A stretch of 64,000 nt of DNA from Isoetes taiwanensis (taxonomy: Eukaryota; Streptophyta; Lycopodiopsida; Isoetales; Isoetaceae): positions 1,311,501 to 1,375,500 of the forward strand of contig JAJEKV010000091.1 in NCBI GenBank assembly GCA_021234155.1, in the 5' to 3' direction. Shown here piece after piece: positions 1 to 12,138 of this stretch (within the stretch, counting starts at the first letter, position 1; every line of letters begins with the position of its first letter). Position numbers and translations under genes: made by a program. The notes under the pieces were generated by a model that did not search any database, had not been told where the DNA came from, and was given only the letters and a program-made list of their open reading frames with translations.

Positions 1-351
1 TAATTATAAGAACCCTTAAGGAGAAAATTGATTTTAAACAAGGATATGAATGGCGCCGGACCAGAACCTTGCGCCTTGCCATCTTCGAGCAGCTTACAAT
101 AAATTGGAGTGCGCAGGAATCGAGACATGCATTATGGAATTTTAAGTGACGTCGTACGAATCCTTTATAAAATTATACTATTTATGTAGTCAGGAATATT
201 ATATCCTACTAGATTTAAATTCGATATGAGATCCCCTAGCACATGAAAGTTAAGCTCCAAGCATTTGCAAACTTCAAACTGAACTTGAACAGAACATACT
301 GTTCTAACTACCTTACAGAAGCACAAAAAAATAGCAGAAAGAAAAAAAAAA
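1..351. other. No gene recognised
   Basis: AT-rich sequence with no open frame or motif I can assign. It directly precedes the reverse transcriptase remnant and may hold its decayed 5' part, but no conserved residues are visible. Confidence 0.5.
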
Positions 352-1387
352 TTGAAAACAGTCAATCCGAATTGGATGATCCAATCGGTGTATGATGTCA
401 TATTAAACCTTCCTTCTAAAATTATTGATATCTTTGTGGCAGACATAACAAAGTGTTATGAAAGTATTCCTTTGGCTGGGGAACTGGAATATGTCATGTT
501 ATTACATTTGTCATCAATGCAGCATGGGAATACATGACCAATAAACATCATAACTATAAGTTATGGGTTAAAAGGGAATGGGATGATAAATTTATTACCA
601 AATGGTTTAAGGTAGATCCCAAAGGTAAATGCTGGACATTAATTACTAAGGAAGTTTTTATTAGGGCCAATATTTGGTTGCTAACTAATTGCTTTATTAT
701 GCGGGGTGTTGATACATGGTTGCAGATTAGTGGCATCCCCATGGGCTTTGCTTGTAGCCCATGCTGGTGCAACCTTTATTTGGCATGGAATGAGGCCATA
801 TTTATAAAAACCAAGGGAGGTATAAAGAGGTGGAGATGTTCAAATCAGTATTTAGATACATGGACGATCTTCTGGCCCTGAACTGTCCACTTATAAAAAG
901 ATTCCTAGGATTTGCTGCTTCTGATAATGAGGAGTATCCACAAATATATGACATGAATGTATTAGGCATCAAAGATGAAACTGCTATGGCATTTGTTAAT
1001 GACCCGACTACTGCATATGGATACAAGGGTAATTTCCTCAACATTACTATTGAAATACTAAGCAGAGCCAATGGGATCTACAGGACTGTTAAATATGACA
1101 AAAGGGACATTTTTCCATTTAAGGTCCTGAAGTATGTACATGCTGCCAGCTGTAGACCATATCACCAGGCCAGAAATGTCATCATTTCACAAGTTCTACC
1201 TTACATGTATATTAACTCATGTCCTAGAGAAGCAGCTCGAGACATTAAAAGGCTTATAATGAGCTTTGTTAATAATGGTTTTGATTATAAGGGACTCAGT
1301 AGATCAGTATACAAATATGTGTACAATAATGAATTTCTAGGGCTGCAGTATGACAGCAGTACCATGCTGGAGTTCCTGAACAACTAA
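352..1387 (+). pseudogene. Reverse transcriptase remnant, Penelope-like or related
   Basis: The reverse transcriptase reads through three frames. Frame 1 (352-537) carries a palm motif A-like FVADITKCYESIP with its aspartate. Frame 2 (about 486-881) carries ISGIPMGFACSP followed by WCNLYL, the primer-grip-side block. Frame 3 (830-1387) carries the catalytic FRYMDDLLALN (YxDD box), then IYDMNVLGIK, NFLNITIEI, KYDKRDIFPF and a C-terminal stretch to the stop at 1385-1387. This block order matches an RT family I recall from invertebrate and algal genomes with GIPMG, RYIDD and YDKRDDF motifs, probably allied to Penelope-like elements. The clade is recalled, not tested. Frameshifts near 490-535 and 830-860 break the gene. 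No endonuclease or N-terminal part is visible, so this is a 5'-truncated dead copy. The assignment to RT is firm and the subfamily uncertain. Confidence 0.8.
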
Positions 1388-1896
1388 ATATCAAGGTATG
1401 ATTTCTAAATAAAGTATATAGGCTTCTTTATGGGATGAGGCTCAACCCCTACTATGATAGTGGGGTTAGCCATCCCCATGGTCACAGATTATGCAATGTA
1501 ATAGGTGTGTTCTGCTTCATTCCATGGTAGGTGGAAGGGTTTTTTTTTATTATGTCTGGACATGCTTCTAGATTATACTAAATTGACACAGAATTGATCT
1601 TCTTGGTATAACACTTAGATAGCATCATAGTAAGTTACAAATACATGAAATATAGTTTACTAAACCTTAGGGACCTTGCTATAAACATAGAGACCTTAAT
1701 GGGGTCCTAATGTGTTTACTAGATGCATGGTATTGGGCCACTAAAACAATTACCAAGTAAACATAAATATTAACCCTATAGATGGGTTTGCATTTACTAT
1801 TGGAAGCCAGATACGGCGGTAAAGGGCATATGACCAGGCTTTAATTCTTACACAGATCTCCTTGGTCAAGATACCTTTGATATAAGTGCCCACATA
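1388..1896. other. No gene recognised
   Basis: AT-rich sequence downstream of the reverse transcriptase, possibly its 3' untranslated part. No poly-A, microsatellite tail or terminal repeat marks an element end. Confidence 0.5.
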
Positions 1897-2208
1897 ATGG
1901 GCTACGATTCTGATGGGTGCTCTACCTCCAGTTCTGAGAATAGCGAACTGTTACTCGCTGATTTGAAGCGGGAGTTCGATGCATATACTCTGAAGGAAGA
2001 AAAACCGGATATTTGCATGGATTCTAGAACTGCTAGAGGATGTTATGGCCAAAGAAGAGGTAGTGGCTTTAGGGATGACAGAGTTGGTTATCAAAGAGGC
2101 GCTAAACAATCTGGCAAAAGGCACCTAGATGGATATCAGGCTGCCCATAGAGTCCAGGACACTCAAGATCTGGAAGATGATCCAGACTATGATCAGGTTT
2201 ACATTTGA
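1897..2208 (+). CDS. Hypothetical 103-residue ORF
   Basis: A single ATG-started frame whose product is hydrophilic. It has a serine-rich N-terminus (CSTSSSENSE), an acidic and basic middle with Arg/Gly runs (RRGSGFRDDR), and an acidic end (DLEDDPDYDQVYI). I do not recognise it. It lies about 500 bp downstream of the reverse transcriptase on the same strand and could be a fragment of an accessory ORF of that or another element. The low-complexity composition also allows a chance ORF. No splice signals or paralogue in the window support it. Confidence 0.25.
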   Translation: MGYDSDGCSTSSSENSELLLADLKREFDAYTLKEEKPDICMDSRTARGCYGQRRGSGFRDDRVGYQRGAKQSGKRHLDGYQAAHRVQDTQDLEDDPDYDQVYI

Positions 2209-4089
2209 TTACGTAGACATTTGATTACGTAGATTTCGGCTTTAGTCTTTATTACAAAACATGAGTGATTCCAATACTCCCATCAAATATTTCTGATAGC
2301 AAGAGTGCTTAGAACGATTCTAGTTTAGGGATATGAGGGAATATAATATAAACAGTATAGGAAACAATGCTATCCTTTGTCTTCTTCATAAGATCATATT
2401 ACATAACAAGTTATTGCAAGACATGGTGAAAATATACCTTGTATAATGCTAACAGAGCTACCTAGGCTATGGATTAATATGCTGAGATGTTTCTACAGGA
2501 TGGTATACACTGTTATAAAGTACTCTAAATATTTAAACCATACTGCTGTATTTAAGAGATCTATTCATATTATCGGGTCTGATCCTATATGGACTAGACA
2601 TATGCATAGGCAATATACTGTTTTAGTTAGTTGCTCTACATTTTCATATTTATGATTTATATTCTGGCCAAAACCTACTAATAGGGCAAAAGGGACAATG
2701 GGCAATCAGCGATGAGCTGAAAACCCCAAAGTACCTTTTGGCCCTTGCCCTGCTACCATTCTAATGCTAACAGGGTACTGATTGGCTGCAGGTACAGGGT
2801 TTTCTTCTCATTGCCTCCTTTGCTTTATTAGTTGGATCTGGCTTCATTGATGGATAAGGCTCCAAGAATGGCATAACAACAATTTTGTCTCTACTACAAT
2901 ACATTGGCTGGATATAATATCAGGCTTTTTTTCATATCTTACAATTGTGGTTTTAATACTTGATCTAAAATAGGTTCTATGTATGGTCCAAGTGGAAAGG
3001 TATGGCTTTGAATTGATGTTTCAGCTGAACATATTTTAAATACCTCTAGATATAGGAGTACAAGCTATATGCTGAATTTTATAACTCAAATTTTCAGTGG
3101 CATTGCAGTTCTGAAATGCCTAAGTTTTACATGAATATGAAATATGGTTATGGCTTACAAACATCAGACTCATGGAATGATTGTTTAGTCTGCATAGTAT
3201 GCATAGAATCGTATTGGTAGAATAACACCAACAAGCGTTAATACGGTTGCTTATGAACATGGTAGCAGGTGTCATAAGAATTTCTGGGTTTATAGCCCTT
3301 CACCCTGCTTGTAAACCACAAACAATTATCAAGGCGTGCAGATGTGATATAATAAAGTCGTATTTAATTAAAGTGGGACTCATTCCATTCCCACTTTTTT
3401 TCGGAACCCTGTTATTTTACACAAAAAGGAGCACCCCGACCCAAAAACTGTCCTTAATTCGAATTTTTGTCTGTTACTGTGCATCCAAGCTTTCTCCCAG
3501 TTTTCTCTGATAGCGAGTCGAGTCCCTTTTTTGGGGCTTATTTGTCATTCAAAATAAGAGTTTTTCGCGTGAGGGTGAATTCCTTTACCAAGACATTTTG
3601 GCTCTATTTTCTTAGGTGGGTAGACAAGAGATCACAAATTCCAAAAAAAATTAAGCAAATTGTTTACTTAATCACCAAAAAATACTAGTTTTGAGATACC
3701 TTATACTTATAAATGGGCTCATTACAATATATATTACAGTGGGTGAAGAGACCATAGTGGTCATATTATCACAATGATTACACCCTCTTCACACATGAAC
3801 CACCTAGTGCAAACGGCGCGTGGAGCTCTGTCCAAGTCACGGAGCAACTTACAGACGATAGAAATCTGTATGAGGAGTTCCTTCATAGGCCACGTGCTTG
3901 TATGTCCAACTGATGTCACCACCCTCTTCTCGGCATCTTTCTTCAATGAACTGGTCTTTTCATTGCTCCCAAGCATGTACTATCTGGTCAAGATAAGGAC
4001 TGTAAGAGACAAAATCAAGTTAGTCAAGTGATGCTACAGGCAAAAAAAAGTAAAATAAAACACAGTTCTTGGAAAATACAGGCCTGAGA
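2209..4089. other. No gene recognised
   Basis: About 1.9 kb of AT-rich DNA with only short, unrelated open frames. The frames at 2446-2655, 3247-3510 and 3774-4031 have no recognisable motif. I see no terminal repeats or microsatellite longer than homopolymer runs. Confidence 0.5.
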
Positions 4090-4187
4090 GCCTTTCTCGA
4101 CTCGCGAGTCGAGAAAGGCAGCTCAAAGCGAAAAACGCAGGTTTTAGGGGTCAGAAGGCCTTTCTCAACTCGCGAGTCGAGAAAGGC
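4090..4187. repeat. Two tandem 30-bp palindromes
   Basis: Positions 4090-4119 form a perfect 30-bp palindrome with half-site GCCTTTCTCGACTCG. Positions 4158-4187 repeat it with one mismatch (A for G at 4167). The two lie in a 68-bp direct repeat whose linker (AGCTCAAAGCGAAAAACGC) is also conserved after the second copy. There is no loop, so the units can extrude as cruciforms or act as dyad protein sites. The half-site differs from the GTATTC palindromes at 16 and 18 kb, although both sets have GCC...GGC outer arms. Confidence 0.85.
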
Positions 4188-4636
4188 AGCTCAAAGCGAA
4201 AAACGCAGGCTATGCTCCAAAGGCTAGGAAAGTTAGTCTATTATATCTATATGTATTATTTTCTAGGCTAGAAAATCTGTCAGCCATTTTTATATCTGAT
4301 CTACAGTGTATTCCATAAATCTATGTCAATAGTTCAGCCGTGATCCTGTAATTCCATTTCTAGAATCCTTATTCTCACTAGATCTACTTTACTCTAGTTT
4401 CATACACTATTTCCACATTATACATCTTCTATTTTAGTCCATAAGTTCAGATTCATGCTATAATCTGCTTTTTGTCTAAACATGGACAATATTAGGTAGA
4501 TCTGCCCTATTTAAGGCATCTATACCTTTCAGATCTGCCACATTAAACCAATCATCATTATCTTTTTATCTATTAACAAATGTACTCTCTAGAGTAGGAT
4601 AGAAATGTATGCTATTTCTAAACAATATTTATGATC
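4188..4636. other. No gene recognised
   Basis: AT-rich sequence between the palindrome pair and the minus-strand ORF. No coding or repeat structure is visible. Confidence 0.5.
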
Positions 4637-5011
4637 TCAAACCTGGTTGGATCGAGCAGCACTATTTTCTTGTTGATCGGCCTTCATAATGGTCTTTGCC
4701 TTGGTGTTTGTCATGCTTTGCTGTATGCTGCATCCAGTGTCATTGATGTTATTTGTGGCCATCATTGCACTGGACTGAGTGAGTAGAGGATTAGGCTGCA
4801 GCATCGTGTTCTGCCTATCACCTATTTGAGCCTCACCATTATCACTGGCTTCAGCAATCCCCTGAGTATTATCATTTGCCTTACTGCTGCTGCTAGTTAC
4901 CAGTGCAGGCTTATGGAATTGAAATACTTTCAGCTTTTTGGCCATGCCTTGCTTCTCTTCTTGCAGCTTCTTTCTGGTGACCATATTGAGGTCATCCTTC
5001 CTCCTTCCCAT
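4637..5011 (-). CDS. Hypothetical 124-residue ORF
   Basis: The product starts MGRRKDDLNMVTRKKLQEE, a basic and probably helical segment. A low-complexity Ser/Asn/Gln-rich region follows (VTSSSSKANDNTQG and a later NSAARSNQV end). I do not recognise a family. The basic start could be a DNA-binding tail of a transposon protein, but no zinc ligands, catalytic triad or neighbouring exons support that. Chance ORF or gene relic are both possible. Confidence 0.25.
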   Translation of the reverse strand: MGRRKDDLNMVTRKKLQEEKQGMAKKLKVFQFHKPALVTSSSSKANDNTQGIAEASDNGEAQIGDRQNTMLQPNPLLTQSSAMMATNNINDTGCSIQQSMTNTKAKTIMKADQQENSAARSNQV

Positions 5012-7720
5012 GCAAATGCTATACTACTGCCAGCTTATAGCTCAGCCTTCATGTCATGACCGGAATCTCAAGTCGGGGCACATGATCGCCCTTGTAAATT
5101 GTTTTAAAGCACAGATTAGGTTCGGTTCTCTTACCTGGGAAAGTTTTGCCGCTCCCAATTCCTGGTCGGGATGCAATCCGTCATTAGGTATAGTTCTGCT
5201 ATTTTTGCTTGGTAACCAAACCGACACATTTAGGCCCTTGTACATATTTTGCAAGTGCATACATTCTTTATTATCAAGTGTTGCCCTTTGCTCCTTGATC
5301 CTGCATATAATGTTATCAAGCCATTTCATTTATCGAACAACTAAGGCATGTATTACTTAGACCTCATGCCATGTTTCATTAATAAAAAACCTTGCCAACT
5401 ACCGTAGTCCAGGGGGCCTTAGTACAGTAACACATATTAAATTGACAACAAGGCCGTCAGTTCACGATCCATCCTTAGGTATTATGCTGGTATTTTCGCT
5501 TGGTATCAACACCATTGCTTTTAGGTCATATATATTCACAAGTGCATATTCCCTTTTTTTTCAAGTGTTGCCATTTGATTCTTGATCCTGCATATATGGT
5601 TATCCAAAAAAACCCTGGCATGTATTACACTGAAACATCCTGAAAAAAATATGTATGATTTATCTTATCTTTGTTCTGGTTATGAATTGTAACGACAATT
5701 TTGACACTTGAAACTGCTTATTTTTATAGAACCATATGTTGATTTTATATAAATATATGTATCAAAATTCGTCTTCACAAGAAAAATAATACTTGAAAAC
5801 AATAGCTATTTCTTAAAAACCACATTTATCTATACATTATAATAATTTTTTTTCTATACGTCCTTGTTTAAAAAACACAAGAGTTAGTAGCATTAAAAAC
5901 AATAACTAGATTTAAGAACAATAGCTAAAAACACATGTGGTACTTCGTTAAATAGAAACCATCTTACTTTGAGGTAGTAATTTTGTTTTCTACATCTAGT
6001 AATATCTAAACCAACCTGTTTACTCTGAAGACAAACAATGTGTAGCTTCTCCAAAAACAACAGTCAAGAAAAAGCCACACGTGACAAAAATTAATTATAA
6101 ACAATAACGAAGAAAAAAGACACGTCGACAAAAAATAATAAAAGGTCCCAAAAACCAATGTGGGAAAATTCTGCCAAAGGTCAACTGTATCTTCTAGCAA
6201 TTCAGATAAAATGACCACGTGGACTTTTGATGCCATTTTGGTGTTGTTTTTGGCATAAAACAACAGTTCCGTATAACTTAAAAACAACTATGGACCAAAA
6301 ATTAGGGTCAGTGTGTTGGCACTATCTTGCAACAAAGTGTCACGGGAGGTTTGCATAGACATGTCTACCATCTCCACTTTATTTCCATTGGCTCCAGTGC
6401 AAGAGCTTGGTCTTGGGTAGTATTATTAGACCATGCAACATATCCATGTGTGTTGCACGACTCTTGAACCAAATGGAGATTAGAATTGCTAAAAATGGTT
6501 GAAGAAAAGATATCTAGCAATTCAAAAGAACGATTGGCAGTCAGAACTATTGTTTTATCTGTACAAACCACATCATCCATTGTATCGTGTTTGTCTTGAG
6601 TGTGATAGCAATGGGAACACAATTTCTCTATTTTGATGAAGTTGGTCTCATTTGCCCAAACAAATTTAAGCTCTTAACATTCAGCCTTTATACATGTTTG
6701 AACATACAACACTTGCAATGATCATCATGTTCATAGAAAAACAACATTTTTTGATCAATGCAAAATGAAAAGAACATCAACCCAAGTTGTGGCATGTACC
6801 TTCTCATTATGGACTCACAAGATGCATCAAAACTCTTCACACATAATAGGTTATTCATTCATTCATAATACATTTCTTGAGAGTGGGTAGCCGCACATTG
6901 CGAGCTACACTATAAAACAACAATATAATATAATAAAAATTTACATAATGTCGTACAATTCCACAATTGAGTTGTCAAAATAAACCAAATATGTCTAGAT
7001 GATGCTGGATGATATAACTACTGAAGGCTTATCACCAGGACTAAAAACCACGCCTTTTTAGGTTTTTGAGAAAAAACCCTAGTCAAAAGCTGTAAATAAG
7101 GGCTCATTGTACTGTCCCATTCTTCTTTTGTGGCTCAGTGGACGTTAAAACTTTATTCATCTCTCTCTCATCACAATGTAAACATTAAACTTCTAATCGA
7201 ATCCATCACCATGTTAACTAAAGTTAATTGCTAGGAAATCAAAGTAATTTCATTTTGCAAGAGATGTGTCTTTCTGCTTTCTGATATTTCTACCCTAGAG
7301 GTAAAGAGGAAAAATAAAATCTGTTTCTAGAAGTTAGAAAGAAATTCTTAAACAAGGAAGAAATGGATATTCAAGCAAACTTAATTAGGTTTCTTAGGAT
7401 AAAAACACCTACCTTCGTCATGTAATGAACTAACACAATAACCAGCTATCGCAACTTTGCTATCCAAAATTCATGCTTTTCTTACAAAAGTGGAGATGGA
7501 TGGTGCACAAGATAGTGCTAAAAAAGTATCATTGATAGTGATAGATAGATTAGCTTTGTTATCAACTCATGGTTATACACAATGGCCCAATGTTGTTGCA
7601 CAAGAAGAATTGATTGAATACTTTTTTCAAATGAAGCAAGGTATCTGCGCCACAGGAAAGTTAGACTATACTCTCTCAAATTGACCTATAATTTTTGCAC
7701 ATGAAGAAGGGCCTAATATG
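5012..7720. other. No gene recognised
   Basis: About 2.7 kb of AT-rich DNA. A degenerate internal duplication is visible: the block around 5180-5320 (a Cys-poor frame with TATTTTTGCTTGGTA) recurs around 5490-5610 as TATTTTCGCTTGGTA plus CCTGCATATA. Short frames at 6006-6287, 6365-6622 and 7457-7684 show nothing I can name. Confidence 0.4.
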
Positions 7721-8023
7721 TAATAGGCCCATGGTAGACCGCTTGAGTATTTGATCCTTGAATGTGCTTGTGGGGCATTCTTGAGACACTAGCATAAATG
7801 GGTCGAAGCAACTACTCATAAATATTAGATGGTTTTGTCCAGTTGGTTAAGATCATGTCGGCTATGAACGTTACATTTTGTAACAAGCCCATGGTACGAG
7901 TATTTGATCCTTGAATATGCCTATGAGGGCATTCTCGAGACACTGACATAAATGGACTACTCATAAACGTCTAGATGGCTTTGCCCAGTTGGTTAAGGGC
8001 ATGTCGATATGTTGCATTTTGCA
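7721..8023. repeat. Two-copy tandem duplication, about 150 bp
   Basis: Unit 1 (7721-7880) and unit 2 (7881-8023) both run from TAA-AGCCCATGGTA through GAGTATTTGATCCTTGAAT and GAGACACT to CCAGTTGGTTAAG and CATTTTG. They differ by substitutions and a few small indels, so this is an old direct duplication. CCAGTTGGTTAAGG loosely resembles a tRNA A box, but no matching B box follows. Origin unknown. Confidence 0.7.
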
Positions 8024-8639
8024 GGCTCAAAAAGTGTCGATATCTACGCGGATGGCAGCTTATATCCATTGGATTCGTTGAATGGCAAGAAACTGTCATT
8101 TCGGGACGTGTCAAGTTTAGTTAGATTTTGTGTTGATGGTAACTCTGGCCTCCTTAGTTATTGCGAGAGGAGCTGCTTTCAATCGTCACAAAAGAGTTAT
8201 TATTGAAATAAGCAATAATTTTTTCTCTCGTTTCATTACTCTGCTGTAATGAAGGAAAGGAATGATGGCTTCGTCAGGAAAAGGTCTTTGAGATACGAAG
8301 TGGACAAGTCCAAATTGAAATAAAGCAATTGCAAGAGAAGATTCAAGAGTTCGAAAGGGCAAATGTTGAGAATTTGGAGAACATGCCTTTTGCTTGCGAG
8401 AAAGGAAGAAAATCTTTCAACCGATAGAGGAAGTGAAATTTGGATTAGGTGCATTTAGATGCAGGGTCACGACCACAAAGTTTGTTTATAACACTAGTAA
8501 AGGCCAATCAAGATGTGGCAAAACTAGAAGCAATCTTGATTAAGTAGTGAGGAACTTAGCGACAATAAGGAGATAGTAGACATGATTCATCGGCCTTACA
8601 ACTCGTTTCTCAAGAAGATGGTATTAGAAATGGTACTAA

Positions 8640-10472
8640 GAGAGAGATACAAGAAGCTCGAAGTGTAAGATGTCGAGACAATTTGTGATGATGCAGGCAT
8701 CAGTAGGCTTGGTTACCATTCTCTATTCAAGTTGTTCCACGAAGCATTGAAAAGAATGGGCACAAGAAAAGTGTTTGCCCCACGCCCTCAAATTGTTGAG
8801 AATACAAGTGTTACTAGGACAAAGATGATGTATGTCATACTCAGAGAGATGCACCATTTTGAATGTGTTGGACCTGCCATAGCTATAAGGACAAGAATGG
8901 CAAGGATTGTTGTGATATAGTTGGGATGAATGAAAGCAATAATCTTTGGGTTGGCCTAGTTAGTCCGTTATAATTGCTTATCAAATATTATGACTTCATA
9001 GTTGAAGAAACTAATGGTGAGCTTGAAGTTTGCATAAAACTGGATGAAAAGGAACTTACAAAGTTTGAGAAATATGAGAAAGTATCCATTATCATCATGA
9101 ATAGAGCGATTGAGAACGCAATTGCACATGCTAAATCAAAGAGCAATAAGAATAAGAAGAAATATGCAGAGGAGATAGGCCAAAGAGAAATGGTTCTCAT
9201 GTCAATCTGAAGATGACACCTGGTGGTTAGGTTTCTTTAAAGTTCAGAAAGAGACCTACGAGGTACTGAAATGGGTATTCAATTAAACTGACATCCTGAG
9301 CATAATATCTAGATTTGGGGGAGGGGAAGAATTTCAAGTAGATCAATATGGACCTTACGAAGTCATTTTTCACTTGGCCTCATATTTTGAAAACCAAGAA
9401 AGCAATTGACAATATAAGTGATGGAGGACAAGGAATATATAAAAGTTGTCTATATTGCAATCCTGCATGGAAATCAAGTATTGGGAGGAAGGCTTTAACC
9501 TTATGCCTTAAATACTCCTGATAGGAAGCAAAAGATCCTAAGTTCCATGGTATTTTTCACATTCCATTAGAGAGAGTCCATGTATGCACTTTGTAGGGTT
9601 TGTTAGAATTATCAATAAGATGATATTCTTAAGCTGCAGATTCGTGTGGAACATTGCAGACAAGAAAAGGAAGGAAGGAAGGAAGGAGGAGAGGAAGGAA
9701 TTTGTAAAGTTGAATAGGTGCTATCAGAAGCAGGTTTGCATGGTGGCAATGTGAAATTAGAGCTCTATGAGAAAAAGACAGAAAGAACAAGTGTGCCTTG
9801 TAAAGTGTCAATTGGGAGGGTGAAAGCTCGGCACTTTATCAAGAATCATAAAGAGGCTTCTAGCCAAGTCAATATCGGTGGAAAGGTATATGAATATAGA
9901 AAATTGCTAGTTGATGCAGAACAAGACTGTACAGATGGAGTGCGTTCCGCATTGAGAAAAAAAAGAGCATGGGATGCCTTGTCTGAATTGTTCCCATAGA
10001 TTCAGCAAATGAATCTCACGAAAGAGGAGGCAGAAATATTTGTGCAAGCAAATAACAAATTTGTCAAGGCTTACATAGATGCATGGGGAGAGAGTAAAGT
10101 CACGCACTACTTGCACATCTTTTGGGATCATGCACCTTGGTTTTTTAGGAGGTATGGCAGCCTAGCAATCTAAAGTGCACAGGTCATGGAGAAGTCATAT
10201 AGACAAACTAAAATAGCCTTTCATAGGAACGCTCAAAGAGGGGTGGAAAAGTAGGAACCAATCCTCTAAGATAGATGATAGAATGGTTCTATAGAAGGGC
10301 AATGGCTAAATACGAAAAGAAGGTCGCTTTAAGAAGTAACCCAGAAGTGGTAAACTCCATTAGCATAATGTTGAAGAGGAAGCAGAAGCTCGCATGGCAA
10401 CATGCTAAGGCCCCACAATCATTGCAATTGTGGAAATCGAGGAGACAAAGAATCGGTAAAGCTTACTTGTAA
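8640..10472 (+). pseudogene. Decayed transposase-like gene
   Basis: A run of broken plus-strand frames is spread over 1.8 kb. Around 8690-8810 the frame reads DAGISRLGYHSLFKLFHEAL and then a MGTRKVFAPRP stretch. At 8974-9210 there is a Lys/Glu-rich segment (ELTKFEKYEKVSIIIMNRAI). At 9718-10170 there is ARHFIKNHKEA, then a segment with ALSELFP, AYIDAWGESKVTHYLHIFWD and HAPWFFRRYGSL. The order GISR-GY near the N-terminus and VT-Y-H----H-P near the C-terminus resembles an uncharacterised transposon-protein family I recall from invertebrate and algal genomes. I cannot name it with confidence. At least four frameshifts and several stops show it is dead. No terminal inverted repeats were found. A GGAA microsatellite at 9665-9700 interrupts it. 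Confidence 0.45.
9665..9700. repeat. GGAA microsatellite
   Basis: About five GGAA tetramers are followed by the interrupted run GGAGGAGAGGAAGGAA. It lies inside the decayed transposase-like region, between two of its broken frames. Confidence 0.85.
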
Positions 10473-12138
10473 TGCATACATGTTTACAACCTCCAAAGAT
10501 ATGTTGGTGAACAGATCCAACGCCCTCAAAGGGCTTCTACTATCAAGATTTACAATCAGCAAAGGTTCTTCTACTTAATTTTTAAGCACTTAACTTAGAA
10601 TAAAGAAGCAAGAATATGACTTATCTTCAAAGAAAGAAGCAAATGCATGTATGACCTCAATAGGGACAGTCAGATGTATCATTTTTTAAGAATGCTTAGA
10701 AGGAAGCTAGATCAAGTACAATGACAAAACCCTGAGCATAGCTGTGGCTTTGTAATTTGAAAAGCAACAGTGCTACTTATTAATGCAGCCAGTGTAATAA
10801 GGAACATTAATACCACATCATACTTGTCAGCATACTCAAACAACCTTCAGTATGGCGTGATCCGTGGATTAAAACATCTAGGTTCTTTACATTTTAACAT
10901 CTTATGTTTGGTCTCTTGATTTCCTCTAAAAGCCAGGATCAGAATGCATTTGTTTCTGGGTCGCAAATAGATCATAGCTCTCTTTGAATTGATTCATTCC
11001 TTTCATACAAATGGAAACAACTTTCAAATCAGAAATTATAGAAGCATAAATGTTTATTTTTCTAGGTTCCAGAAGAATGGACAATCCTTAGCTTCGAATT
11101 ATTGCCGCAGTCACAAAGGTCCATAAGCCATTACGAAAATAGAGGAGAAAACCCATGCCATAGGTCAAGATTTCTTGCATTATTGCAAGGGATTCGAGCC
11201 CAATAAAATGTGATTGAGGTGAATCTTTGCCAGGTATATTGAAATAAAAGCATAGCATCATCTAGTTTTTAACTGGCTCAAAATTAAAGCAGCGAACTAG
11301 ATTTTGGACCACCCAGGTAGTTTTTTCAAATTTTAGGAGGAATTACCAAGGCCGAGAAAATCTATGAACGGAACACCAGATTTGCACTGATTTTTTTTAA
11401 TCTGATCAACTGTAGAGCCAGAAAAAGCCCAAGATTCGGCCGTTTTGCAAGCTGTGGGATACTTAGAATTAAAAACAAAGTAAATCTCAGAACAAAAACT
11501 AGATTGATCCATTGGGCTTCATAGCCACACACAGCTCTCTTTCCTTTTGGTCGCATTAAATTGATCGTATTTAGGCTTCAAATCAGGGCCACGAATAATC
11601 AATGCAAACCATTTCTTCAACTGTTCCATCTCAGCTGTTACCCTTGAATAGCTACCCTCAAAACCAGTGCACACGATCTCCCTTCTGCAAAACACAAAAA
11701 TCCAATTGAAATCTGCGCTTGATTGATCAAATCTTGATGTGGGCAATCAAAAGTTCATGCAAAAATAAAACGGAAATTGGGACCGATCAAAATATACCTT
11801 GAAATTGTGTGCCAGATTGGGTTGAAAACATGATTTAGAGGCTTGGATTTGAGCGGAAGAGGAAAAGATGCACACCAGAAGGCTGTGGTGTAAGGCAGGC
11901 CAGATTTTCAGGCTTTTAGGTTGTGTTATTGTCTAAGGTTGAGAGCTAAGTTTTTCAGCACTAGAAACATCAAACACTTAGATGGTATTCAATTATATAA
12001 AAACATTGTTAATATTTGTTAGGGTTGACTTTTATAGGTTGTATATTGTTTGATGATGTTATTTAAGTCGCTTTATAATGCTCGTTTTATGAGGTGGACC
12101 ATTACAAATAACTTGATTCATTTAAGCCTTTTGCTTTC
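10473..12138. other. Mostly empty; possible BED-like fragment on minus strand
   Basis: No intact gene is visible. The minus-strand frame 11746-11519 contains CRREIVCTGFEGSYSRVTAE, preceded by a plausible splice acceptor (TTTTGTGTTTTGCAG). GSYSRV recalls the BED zinc-finger region of some hAT transposases, but the second zinc-ligand pair is not visible, so this is weak. The rest is AT-rich and featureless. Confidence 0.3.
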
